Source of the DNA: Begonia masoniana
Lineage: Eukaryota; Streptophyta; Magnoliopsida; Cucurbitales; Begoniaceae
Reading direction: 5' to 3'
Length of the DNA: 64,000 bases
NCBI GenBank assembly: GCA_022432975.1
Contig: CM039515.1
Coordinates: forward strand, 21,594,923-21,658,922
The stretch's first letter is position 1. Every line of letters begins with the position of its first letter. The translations under genes and the position numbers were made by a program. Shown here piece by piece: positions 33,300-44,545 of this stretch. The notes below the pieces were generated by a model. That model was not told the DNA's origin and did no database searches. It saw nothing but the letters and a program-made list of their open reading frames with translations.

Positions 33300-36298
33300 T
33301 GTAACGCCCCCGAACCCACCCTGGCTGGGAGCGCTACTTTGCTAACCAAACCCGCGTTTAAAACATCATTTAAAATAATTTTTGTAAATTTTATGACTCG
33401 TTTTCGGGTTTTTCGAACCCTCGAAATTTATTGGAAAACAGGCCCAAAATACGTTTAAAATACGTCGGAAAATGTCGGGTCAAAATATTGTAGAAAAAGG
33501 GAGAAATTTAAAATTTTAAAAAAAATCAGCCCAAAAAGGCGCTGGGCGCCGCGCGCGCCGAGGCAGCGCGCCAGCGCTCCGCGCCCGCCGAGGCAGCGCG
33601 CCAGCGCTCCGCGCGCCCGCCTGCGCGCTGGGCGCACCCCGCAGGTGCCCAATCGCGATCGGTCGCATTTTTGGCCCGATCGATCGGGTCCGCTTGGGTT
33701 ATTTTCACCAAAATTGACCCCGACCACGATCGATCGTGACCCATGCCCGATCAGTCGGGCCGGCTCGGGTATTTTCGGCCAAAAACGTCCCAAAACACCC
33801 CGTTTTGACTTTTCTCGACTTTCCCAACCTTTCTACACTTTTCTACAAGCCCGACACCTCCAAAAATCCTGAAATTTTTACCATACACTCCCAACACATA
33901 AATCGTCAAATCCCGTAAATTTTGTGGAAAACCGACTTCAAACGGATATTAATAAAAATAGCTAACTTAAACCCGATGTTGTTTGTTTTAAAATCAAAAC
34001 GGACGGCATAACGCCTAAAATTTGATAAACCAAAACCTGCGATTTAAAACCGAAAAACATACATCTTCAATTCCAAACATTTGTACTCACTACTTGTCAA
34101 CACAATAAATTCATAAAACCATCAAAGTGAGTACGAAAACATTTACGAAACCAAGTACTAAAACTTTCTACCATTCTAATCTATTTCAAAAAAAAACCTT
34201 TACAAATAAAACTATCCACAACATTCCCACAAAATACCCGAAGAAGGACAGTGATCCAGACGCCCCGACAAATAGCCAGCACCGGCGAGCTCCGTACTCT
34301 CCCGACTGCGTCCTAATCCTCGGCGGTCTCGTCAGCCTCACCTGTCAAACACTCATCACCTACACCACAGAACACACACACACGTAGGTTTACGCTTAGC
34401 AAGTAGGGAAAAGAAATACAACATGCACGATACACCCTAAATGCTCAACTCAACCCTAACATGCAGTTTCTACACACTCCGTTATTTTCTTTTCGTTCTG
34501 ATAGCATTTGTCTCTAGTAAAATCCCTCTCGAGGTGCTCAACGAGCCACGTGCCCGACGAGGCTATTCTACTTTAGACCATTTCTAGTAAAATCCCTCTC
34601 GGGGTGCTCAACGAGCCACGTGCCCAACGAGGCTATTCTACTTTAGACCATTTCTAGTAAAATCCCTCTCGGGGTGCTCAACGAGCCACGTGCCCAACGA
34701 GGCTATTCTACTTTAGACCATTTCTAGTAAAATCCCTCTCGGGGTGCTCAACGAGCCACGTGCCCGACGAGGCTATTCTACGGTAAAGTCCCTTGCGGGG
34801 TGCTCAGCGAGCCACGTGCCCGACAAGGCGATCCTACCCTAGGCCATCTCTAGTAAAATCCCTCTCGAGGTGCTCAACGAGCCACGTGCCCGACGAGGTG
34901 GTTCTACCGTAAAATCCCTTGCGAGGTGCTCAGCAAGCCACGTGCCCGACAAGGCGATTTTACTTTAATGCTCACTCATCATCAAACCCGTGCTCACAAC
35001 TCATGCTCACTCATCATCAAACTCGTGCTCACAATCTCATGCTCACTCAATGCACAACATAAAATAACCACAACAACCAAACTAACACCAACAACAACGA
35101 AAAACAAACACCAAACAACAATAACCAAGCAATTCATTCCCACACTACTCAATATAAACAACACAACAATCAAACAATAAATCCTACCGTTCCGTGGTGT
35201 AGGCCCTAAGGCAAAACAAACATCCTCTACTTACCTGGTGTCTCGGTAATTGCTTTCTCACTTCCACTAGTCAAATCACACGTTCGATCACCTAACAAAT
35301 ACGAAAAAGTTACTTAATAACAAACTAAAAGATTCTATGGAAATCAACTAACCAAACTAAAGAAATTCTTAACCTAAACTAACTAAAATTATGACACATA
35401 TCATTTCCAACACACCAAACCCAGTTTTTGTGAAATGTACCAACGTCCAACTTTAAACGGCCATAACTTCCTCGTTTTTCAACGGATTTTGACGTGCCAC
35501 CCCAATTCGGAAACCTCTACACGTCTACTATCTATTGAAACATATAAACTAATTAAACAAATCACTTGGCCAAACCGAAAAGGCAAAAACAGAACCGGTG
35601 CGATTTAGGGTAAAAACCGGTTTTTGTGACATTCACTTCCAATCCATAATCTAACCACCCAAACGACTTAAACCATCGTATCTAAGGATTTAATGACCAA
35701 GAGAGGAAGAAAACCATCAAAGAGAATACAAATTTCGGAATCCCTAACCTAGGGTTTTCAAACTCCCACTAAACTCACTCAAACTACACTTAAAACACCA
35801 CAAATCAATACCTAAGTATATACAAACAAAAACCCACTTGATTTTACCTCGAAATCTTGCAAACCCTAGGTGGAACGAAGCTTGGAAGGGCTTCAATGGC
35901 TGCCAAGGAGAATCGTGGAGCAAGGGGAAAAAGATGATGGATTTTGGTTCAATTTTGCCTTTTTAACCTAAAAGTTTTTCCACTTTTAATTTCCACCTCA
36001 AATCTCTTTAAAATTGCAAAACAATCCCTCACTTTTTACTCCATTAAATCCACCGTGAAAGCATCCCTAAAACCCCACTTTTTCATTCACTTTTCACACA
36101 ATTAAAGTTTTATTCTTATTGGTTGATATATTTTAACTTTTCAACTTTCTTTGGTTTGACTTTTCAAAATAGTTTGGTTTGAATTGTCAAACCATTCTTC
36201 TCTTTGAATTACTACTAAACCCTTCCTCACATAACAATAAACTCTCACACATTTCTAACCTAGGCTACGCACATAATAGAAGTTTTCCGGGTGTAACA
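33300..36298 (-). mobile_element. 5' LTR of element H
   Basis: Length 2999 bp, about 135 bp longer than its partner. The difference is one extra G-box repeat unit, an extra CATGCTCACTCATCATCAAA segment near 35002, and a duplicated piece of the GC-rich block near 33580. The 18-nt microexon-like block is at 34342-34359. The outer end reads GTGTAACA instead of GTGTTACA, a likely point mutation. Confidence 0.93.
34508..34965 (-). repeat. G-box tandem repeat, LTR H right copy, seven units
   Basis: Seven units each contain CACGTG in the context GAGCCACGTGCCC or CAAGCCACGTGCCC. There is one more unit than in the left LTR, so the array has changed length since insertion, because the two LTRs of an element are copied from one template. 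Confidence 0.88.
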
Positions 36299-36303
36299 GA
36301 ACG

Positions 36304-37274
36304 TGCAATCACAATTGTTGGGCATTTTGATGAATCAGGGGCTACCGGGGAATTTGACAGCGGGGTCCGGCTCTGGAGCGGGCTCAAGCGGAGAGAGGTT
36401 TAGAAGGTTAAAGCCTCTGGCTTTCGAAGGATGTTTGACCGATCCGACAGCTGCTGAAAGTTGGATATGTACTTTGGAGAACATGTTTATTGTTGCGGAG
36501 GTGGAAGAAGTGAATAAGGTTAAATGTGCTACGTTTCACCTGTCAAATAGTGCTAAGTGCTGGTGGGGGACAATAAAGGCTACAACTGATATTCAGAGCA
36601 TGAATTGGGAAGAATTTGAGGAGTTATTTTATGATAAATACTACAACCGAACAGTCCAAGCTGCGAAGAGATTGGAGTTTATGGCATTAAACCAAACCGG
36701 ATCAGTAGGGGAATACATTCAGCAGTTTGAATCACTGTCTCGATTTTCCAGCCATCTGGTTAGCAGGGAGGAAGACAAAATCTTTCAGTTTGTGCAAGGC
36801 TTGAAGCCGGATATTGAGATGCTAATGAAGACGTTCGGGATTGAAGGGATACCATTTACTCGAGTGACGGCCAAAGCCTTAGAGGTGGAGGAAGCTGCTG
36901 GTAAATTGATTAAACTGGCAGAAATTCTGAGTCAAATATTCACAGGAATTACAACTCAGATTGACGGTGATGGATCTTCGTCACGGCTTCAGAGGAGTAA
37001 AAGGCAAGGAGAAATTTTGAATGGTCAGAGAAAAGAAAAGAAGTCAAAAAAATTGAAGAAGAGAGGGTATCTGCAGTGTCCTAAATGCTTAAAAGTTCAT
37101 CTGGGGGAGTGTGGACAGTATGCAAGGAAGTGTTATAACTGTTTCGAAGGTGGCCATATTTCTAGAGATTGTCTGAAACCAAAAGTTGCTAGATGTTTTA
37201 AGTACAACCAACCTGATTATATAGCCACAGATGGCCTCGTAGCAAAGAAAAGAAAGGACCAGCTACATGGATAA
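36304..37274 (+). pseudogene. gag: Gag, main part, element 2
   Basis: This continues the gag begun at 27325 after the element H insertion. It reads through VQSQLLGILMNQGLPG, FRRLKPLAFEGCLTD, SWICTLENMF, AKCWWGTIKATTD and a CPKCLKVHLGECGQYARKC finger. One CCHC knuckle is kept (CYNCFEGGHISRDC). The second is decayed: CFKYNQPDYIATDG lacks the second Cys, the His and the last Cys. The frame ends LHG-stop at 37274. No protease or pol follows. A near-identical copy is at 49262-50331. Confidence 0.9.
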
Positions 37275-38743
37275 CCAGAATCTTCACCATGAACGAGCCA
37301 AAAGGTAAGAATAAGTTGAGTTAAATGATTGATCCTTAGAGAGTTTGATACCGTCTTAGGAAAAGACTTAGTGAAACCGTTCGAGTGTATAGGGATAAAG
37401 TTAAGTGAGAAAGGTTCGAGGTTTTGACTCGTATGTAATGACGTCAAAACAAGTGACTTTGTGAATAGCTTAGGGAGGAGTTAATATGGGTAAGTTTCAA
37501 ATTAGAATGTAAGTTAGAACTCGAATGTTAAGATTGTACAATATAAATAGAAGAGTTGCTAGATAGATTGTGAATTTTAGGATGGACTTAGGACTTTGGA
37601 GGAAAAGGTAAGCGAGGCGAGTAGTTAATTTCAAAAGATATTTTGAGGAATTTAAAAGATATTGCTTATGAGTGAAGGAGAGTTCACATGGAAATTTTGG
37701 TGTTACTTGACCTAGGAATTATAGAGCCAAGAACCTAGGTGGGAATATCTTATAAACTAAGATACCTTGATTTAGTAAAAGAAAGTATAGCACCGTTGAC
37801 TAGTTTTGGCCGAGTAGATAAGTGTAAGAGTGACTAGATTTATTCTGGATTTTAGAAAGAAGTTTAAGTGAGAAATTTTGTGAATTAAGTGAAGTCAATA
37901 ATTGTAGCAATTATTAAGCGTTTGAGTGTGATCCCAAACTAGAGTCATCCTCGAGGAATAATCGACATTTGAGTGTATGAGTGGATGAGATTCAAAGCAG
38001 TGAATGTAGTTATGAGGATTAGTTGGAGAGAATGGATAAAGAAATCCTCATTGAAGAGATGTAGAACCATAAATTTTTGGAGAATATTGATTTATGAAAA
38101 TGTTGAGTAGTAGATATAGGTTGGAGTCAAGGTGGGTATACACCAAACTTAGGACTTTGATAGTGTGTGGTGACGAGGGGAGTAGAAGTTGGATAAATTG
38201 AGTATAATGAAGGTAATTATGAGAACTTAGTTAGTACGTCGAGAGCATAGTAGATTGATTTAGATAGTGAGAGTTCGGAGTATGTAGAGGACGTTTGCAT
38301 AAGTAATGAAATGTCGTAATTGCTCGAGGTTTGTAGGTGCAAAAGATGGGAGTAATAAGTAAGGAATAGGATGGTAGAGTAGAAGGAAATGAGAAAATGA
38401 GAAATTGAGAATTTAGGTCATTCATTGAGTTTTTGGTGTTATACGATGGAGATAATTATGCAAGTGTTTGATGGACACTAGATTAGGAAAGTGATTTATT
38501 GGATGAACTAACTAGAGTAAAGAATTAAGTTGGATGGGTTAAGTGCGAACTTAAGTGAAATCAAAGCTTGGGAGATGTAGGATGGAATTTTCATTACCCG
38601 ATAGGTGAGTAAGGGCATCTGGTAGGTGATTAAGTGTATAGAGTAATTGAGAGGTAGTAATACAACTCAAAAGTCAGGAGAATCGCTTATGGTAGGTAAA
38701 TTGAGGAATAAGGTACCAAAAATTTTGAGGACAAAATTTTTGT
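37275..38743 (+). mobile_element. Non-coding tail of element 2
   Basis: About 1.47 kb of AT-rich sequence has no supported gene. It is nearly identical to 50332-51797 and clearly related to the tail of element 1. It ends GAGGACAAAATTTTTG where the PPT should follow, but jumps into LTR A instead. Confidence 0.8.
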
Positions 38744-40554
38744 ATGAAGTTAGATTAGTAAGATTGTGAAAGTTGTGCAAAAACCGGATTTTTGGAGTAT
38801 ATGGCCGAATCTGTTTTTGGGGTTTTGGTTCAGCCAAGTTGTTTGGTTGCTTAAATTAAGTGTTTCAATGGATAGTAGACATGTAGAGGTTTCCGAGTTG
38901 GGGTGGCACGTTGAAATCCGTTGAAAAACGAGAAAGTTATGGCCGTTTGAAGTTGGACGTTGTAAATTTTGGTGAAAATTGAGTTTTGTGGTTTTAGAGG
39001 GAATTGTTGTTTAGTTTTGGTTTTAGAATCCTTTGTAGGATCCTTTAGAAATTTATAAGTGAATTGATTCATTGAAGTTTGATGATAAAAAGTGTGGGTA
39101 ATTTCGGGTTTGTTGTACATTTTGGTAAAATTTGCCCTTAGTTTTATCTTAGGCTATCTTAGGCATGCCCTTAGTTTTATCTTAGGCTATCTTAGGCAAG
39201 TCTTTGGAATTCTTAGAGTGTGCTAAGTTGTTTTCCTTATATTGTTGGGTTAACGAGAGAACAATTGGACCGACCGAGCTTTTAGTTACGAGCACGCACA
39301 GGGAATCCAGGTAAGTAGTGGACCGCTTGTGTTTTGCCTTCGGGCCTACACCATGGAACGGTAGGGAAATTGTTTCCTTGGTTGTTTATTTTGTCTTGTG
39401 TTGTGCATTGTATGTGACATGCATCATGGTTTTCAAACTACGAAATACGTGTTTTGAGCATTGTTTGCAAATTGTGAAAATGAACTGTAAAGATATGTGA
39501 GGCAGTGTGTTTGTGTGAGGCACCTCGTCGCGAATTAGTGTCTGAAAGTATGACAGTTCGGGAGGTGTTTGTGTGAGTCACCTCGTATTGAATTTGTGTC
39601 TGAAAGTACGACAGTTCGGGAGGTGTTTGTGTGGGTCATCTTGTCGCGAATTAGTGTCTGAAAGTATGACAGTTCAGGAGGTGTCTCTCGGTGAGTTGAT
39701 AATGAACGAGGTTCATTGATCGACGTGGGAGAAGATCATGTATGGCCGTCCCGTGTGTGAACACGATGTGTGCCTCGAGTGAGAGTGTTGAGTAATGAAT
39801 CAAGAACGAGTTGAACACAACCGAGAGTTAGAAACCGCATGTATTAGGGTTGTGTGTGAGGGTTGTTTGTGCAGTGTTCATTGTGCTTTCGTATGCATTA
39901 TTCCCTACTTACTAAGCATTCGGCTTACGTTTTGTGTTCGGTGGTGTAGGTGTCGACCGGAGTACAGGTGAGGGCCTTAAGAAAAGCTAAATTGGGACGC
40001 AGTTGGTGATGTACGGGGCATGCCGGTGCGGGCAGTTGTCGGGGCGTCTCGACCATGGTGTTCGGGGGAGATGTGGGACTTTGTATTTTGGGTAGTTTAT
40101 TGTAGATGTCTGTTGATGTTTTTAAAGTTATTGTATAGTTATTGATATTTGTTGTATATAGTCATAGATAAGGGTGATGTGTCCCCCATATATTGTGAAT
40201 TTTCTTCATTTAGGGATGTTAGTATCATAATTTCCCCTTTTACTATTATTTGAAGATTTCGTATGCTGGATAGTTGAGTGATTAGTTGAGTAAGAATATT
40301 CTGTATCTGGTTGGGAATTTGTTTGTGTGCAGGTACTTAGCATTTTGAAGGCGCCATTTTCAGGCGTTACTTTGCCAAAATTTTCGGGAAGGACGCCGTG
40401 GTGCTTAAAGTTTAGGATTAAAGGAAATTAGTGAGTCTATGCAGCTAGGTATGACATAGGGGAGCTCCGGGAGAGTTAGTTTTAAATTATGATTTAACGC
40501 GGGATAGCTTAGCAAAGTAGCATACCGATCCCGGGTGGGTTCGGGGGAGTTACA
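38744..40554 (+). mobile_element. Second copy of LTR A, 5' truncated by the duplication junction
   Basis: It matches 19848-21623 closely, including the 58-bp repeats (about 39505-39685) and the 18-nt microexon (39950-39967). The first ~780 bp of the LTR, with the TATA box, are absent. The acceptor before the exon-like block reads TTGTTGG instead of TTGTTAG, so one splice-like signal is lost in this copy. Confidence 0.88.
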
Positions 40555-40918
40555 CGCAGTGAGAGCGCGCAGGGTGCGGGGCGCGCAAGGCGTGATCGGC
40601 GGAGGCGATCAATCGCTCACCCGCGGCGATCGATCGCGATCGCAAGCCTCTCGGGCACTGTCAGCGGCGATCGATCTCCACCAAGAGGAAAAAAAGATTT
40701 TTTTTTATTTAAATTTTACTATTTCAAAATAATTTACCCCGACATTTTCCGACGTATTTTAAACGTATTTCACGCATGTTTTCCAATATTTTTCGAGGGT
40801 TCGAAAAACCCAAAAAACCGAGTTGAATAATTTACAAAAATTATTTTAAACGTCATTTTAAAAGCAGGATAGCTTAGCAAAGTAGCGCACCGAGCCGGGT
40901 CGGGTTCGGAGCGTTACA
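40555..40918 (+). mobile_element. Second copy of LTR B remnant
   Basis: It equals 21624-21979, starting CGCAGTGAGAGCGCG after LTR A and ending GTTACA before a PBS. A small insertion in the GC block (GCGCAAGGCGTGATCGGC) distinguishes it from copy 1. Confidence 0.85.
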
Positions 40919-40921
40919 AGT

Positions 40922-40933
40922 TGGTATCAGAGC
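40922..40933 (+). other. Primer binding site (tRNA-iMet), duplicated copy
   Basis: TGGTATCAGAGC lies three bases after the LTR B end, identical to 21983-21994. Confidence 0.95.
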
Positions 40934-40978
40934 AAAAGTGGTCGAGTCGTTCAAAGGATTACCCGACAATGCCGGTCG

Positions 40979-42077
40979 TGTAACGCCCCCGAACCCACCC
41001 CGGCTCGGTGCGCTACTTGGCTCACTCTAACCGATGAAAACGACATTTAAAACTAATTTAAAATAATTTTTCATAAACCTTAAATCATTAAATAAAACTG
41101 ACACAACAGAATTTAAAACTAAATCTCCCGAAGCTCTCTTATGTCATACCTAGCTGCCTAGACTCACTAATTCCTTACTCCTAACCTTTAAGCACCACGG
41201 CGTCCTTCCCAAAATTTCGGCAAAGTAACGCCTGAAAATAGTGCCTCCAAAATGCTAGGTACCTGCAAACGAATAAATCCCAATCAATCCAAAATATTCT
41301 TACTCAACTATCCACATACGAAATCTCCAAATGACAGTAAAGAGAGAAACTACACTACTAACATCCTTATGTGAAGAAAATTCACAGTATAGGGCGACGC
41401 ATCACCATTAACTATGACTATATACAACAATACAATAACTCTCAAAACATCAACCAAAACGAAAGTTACGCATTTCCATCATTTCTACAAACAGACATTT
41501 ACAATAAACTACCAAAAGACAAAGCCCACATCTCCCAAAGACCATGGTCGAGACGCCCCGACAACTGCCCTCACCGGCGTGCCCCGTGTACCACCAACTG
41601 CCGCCTAATCCTGGCTCCCTCGCCTAGCTCACCTGTAACCGCGTCATTACCTGCACCACAGAACACACACACACACGTAAGCTTACGCTTAGCAAGTAAG
41701 GAATGACAAATGCGACTAAACAAAATGCAACTTCTACAGTCTAGGCTGGTTTCAATTACATTCTCTTTTTATTAATCAGTTACCCGTGCATCTTTCATAG
41801 AGACCCTCCGAGGTTCCCTACGAGCACTACTCCCCGGCGAAGGTTCTCTTCTCAATATCACGGCTCCTCATAGAGATCCTTCCGAGGTGCTCCACGAGCA
41901 CTACTCCCCGGCAAGGCAGCCCTACTCGTTATCACTATCACAACACAACTCTTGTAGAGACCCTCCCGAGGTGCTCCACGAGCACTACTCCCCGGCGAGG
42001 CAACTCTACTCGCTAACACTGCCTAGTGCAATGCATCCCTTGCAGGGACCCTCCCGAGGTGTTCCACGAACACTACT
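40979..42077 (-). mobile_element. LTR E, duplicated copy, left part
   Basis: Minus-strand solo LTR at the same leader site as 22040 (GGTCG at 40974-40978). It contains the 18-nt microexon-like block (41633-41650) and the first part of the LTR E tandem repeat. It is cut at CTACT (42073-42077) by solo LTR G. Confidence 0.9.
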
Positions 42078-44545
42078 TGTAACACCCGACATTTCGGCCA
42101 GGTGATTTTCTGACCATTTTAATTATCACCCTTTTATTTAACCTCTATGATTTAAATTTAATGTTAAGACAAATTTATTACAAGTTGAGCAAAGCTAGGT
42201 TGGGTGGCAGATTTGTAATTAAGATCGATGGATTAAGTATAAATAGAAAAAGGAAACCTTAAATCTTATTTAAACCTCACTGTAGCTGACACCCCTTCTC
42301 TCGGCGATTTCTCCTCTCCCGAGCTCCTGCTCTCTGTTGCCGGTGTTCTCCCTCACCGACGACTGGTTTCAGCCTGCGTTTTCTCTGCGAGTTCGTACCC
42401 GAGGTATGCAATAGACAATGTAGCTACCTGTTAGTTTATCAGCTCTGTTTTCAGCTCAGCATTTGAACTTGGGATTTATCAATGGCCGTGTCGTTTTAGA
42501 ACATTTTAGAATCTGAGAGTAGTAATGTCAACCCGAATAGATTCTGGTCATTTTAAGTAACTTAACTCAAATTTAATCAATAGTAGAACCTCCTTGTTCT
42601 ATTTCGGATTTCAGATTCTGCACAGAGCTTTAGACTAAGGATTCGGGAATGACTCTAGCTATTAGATTCTAGGATGACCTATGATTAGAACTTTAGGACC
42701 TTATTTAACTACTGTAATGTGAAATGTGTTAGGTGAAGAAGTTGAAGAGAAAGTGATTCAAGTTGCTAAGGAATCCAGGTAAGTGAATGTACTAAGATTT
42801 CCGGCTAATAGGGCCCTACATCTCGAGAGTATTAGGTTGTTATTGAATGTTTAGTGTCTGAATGATTATGGATATCTAGAACTATGTTATCTGATGATTT
42901 GATGATGGTTATGAAATTGTCTGTTCTGGTATATTCTCTGTCATAGCCTGATGGATTAAGAATGTCCATGTCATGCATCATGTTTTCTTCTCAAGCATAT
43001 GAAATGTTTTAAATGCATGTTTTTCTCTCCTGAATAAGATAAGATGATAAAAATTCCTACAACGTGGTTGAGTGGGGGTTGGGGGTGGTTCGGCGTATGT
43101 CACAGTCCGCAGTAGGACATAAGAATACGACCCGCAGTAGGGACCATGATCAAACTCACTGTCGAACCCCCTTTACCGGCACAAATCCTCTCTCATCCCA
43201 CGCAACATGAACAACGATATGAATGATAAATATGGTTCAGCGATATGAACCAAGATATGAATGATGGATATGGTTCAGTGATATGAACTATGATATGAAT
43301 AATGAACATGAAACAATGATTATGAACAAGAAAAGACTCATGACCATGTTTTCTCTGAATTTATGCATTCATGCATTCGTGATAGTATTGCATTCCTTAC
43401 TAAGCATTAGGCTTATAGTTTTAACCTCATTATGTAGGTGACGAAATATCAGGTGAGGATTTCAAAGTAGATGAAGATGTTTAAGCTTTGTTGCTGGAAG
43501 GTGTTCAGGGGGCAGTTCTGTGGCTGGATGGCAAATGAGTAACCTTGGTTAACGTTTTATGACATTAATGATGTTTATGATTACTGAAGTCTAAATAGGT
43601 TGAGATTATTAAATCAATTGGGATTTTAGAAACAGCCTGTCTTAATTTCAGAGTCTAAAGATATTTCTAAAGTTATTAAATATCATGTTTTAATTAAGTC
43701 TTCCGCTGTATGAATTTCTGGATAAGTCTCTGTTTTCCATGATTATGAGTGGTTTGTTTTAATAGAGTATTGAGACAGTGAAGTTAGAAGTCTAAGTAAG
43801 TCAGTTACCGGAAGATGAAAATATATCTTCGCCTTACCGGAAGATGTAGTGTATTGCCATCGGCAGAAGTAGTATCTTGCCATCGGCAGATGCGGAGTTC
43901 TGTCCATCGGTAGATGAAGTGCATTTGTCATCGGCAGATGCGAGTGTACATGGTTATCGGAAGATGTGATAGCTGTTTTGTCGTTTAGTGAATCGGCAGA
44001 GGTAGTATACATGTCAATCGGAAGATGTCGTTTAATTCTATCGGTAGAAGTCCTTTAATGAATCACGTGGGTTGCACATGTCCATCGGTAGATGAAGTGC
44101 ATTTGTCATCGGCAGATGCGAGTGTATATGGTTATCGGAAGATGTGATAGCTGTTTTGTCGTTTAGTGAATCGGCAGAGGTAGTATACATGTCAATCGGA
44201 AGATGTCGTTTAATTCTATCGGTAGAAGTCCTTTAATGAATCACGTGGGTTGCACATGTCCATCGGTAGATGTGTGTTTTCTTCTCATCGGTAGAAGCAG
44301 CTTTAGAATTGATGTAGCTATTCACCGGCTGATGTGTTTTGTACTGCTCGCCGGTAGGAGTGATAAGTATTTCATTACCGATTATTGTCCAGTAATTCGA
44401 ATAAGGTGTCTTGAGTTAAACCATGTAACCGAAAATTGTATGACATTGAATAAAAGGTAAAGATGTACAGATGAGAAAAAGGTAAAAAAAAAAAAAAAGA
44501 TAAATAGAGTCATGATTTGGTGATGATCCTACTGGGGTCGTTACA
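42078..44545 (+). mobile_element. Solo LTR, type G, inserted in the LTR E repeat array
   Basis: It starts TGTAACACCC and ends GTTACA, flanked by CTACT at 42073-42077 and 44546-44550. Length 2468 bp. It carries a clean TATA box (42238), a donor GTATGC after GTACCCGAG near 42405, an exon-like block ending CCAG|GTAAGTG near 42778, a G-rich stretch near 43075-43090, TTACTAAGCATTAGGC near 43398, and a 15-nt microexon-like block (43438-43452). A 3' zone of CATCGGCAGATG-type repeats (43850-44340) contains a duplicated 178-bp segment with G-boxes at about 44064 and 44242. Confidence 0.92.
42238..42246 (+). promoter_or_regulatory. TATA box of LTR G
   Basis: TATAAATAG, a near-perfect plant TATA element, is about 160 bp into the LTR and upstream of a C/T-rich segment (CACCCCTTCTCTC). 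A degraded counterpart, GTATAAATCG, is near 44873. Confidence 0.65.

Larger units (their letters stand above)
27425..36298 (-). mobile_element. Complete gag-only LTR element (type H), minus strand
   Basis: A full non-autonomous retrotransposon of 8874 bp is inserted in the gag of element 2. It is flanked by the 5-bp duplication GAACG (27420-27424 and 36299-36303). On the minus strand the order is: 5' LTR (36298-33300), PBS (33295-33284), leader intron, gag (33136-31937), non-coding tail, PPT (30303-30289) and 3' LTR (30288-27425). It has no RT, RNase H or integrase. The LTRs differ by one G-box repeat unit and by short indels, so the insertion is not brand new. Confidence 0.95.

Noticed and set aside
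43075..43090. Possible G-quadruplex (GGGGGTTGGGGGTGG)
   Set aside because: Only two long G runs are present with a short third, too weak for a canonical four-run motif; noted in the LTR G entry only.
44203..44460. 85-codon frame repeated at 47395-47652
   Set aside because: It is the 3' end of LTR G, present in both copies because the LTR is duplicated. It lies over CATCGGTAGATG repeats and has no protein similarity that I recognise.
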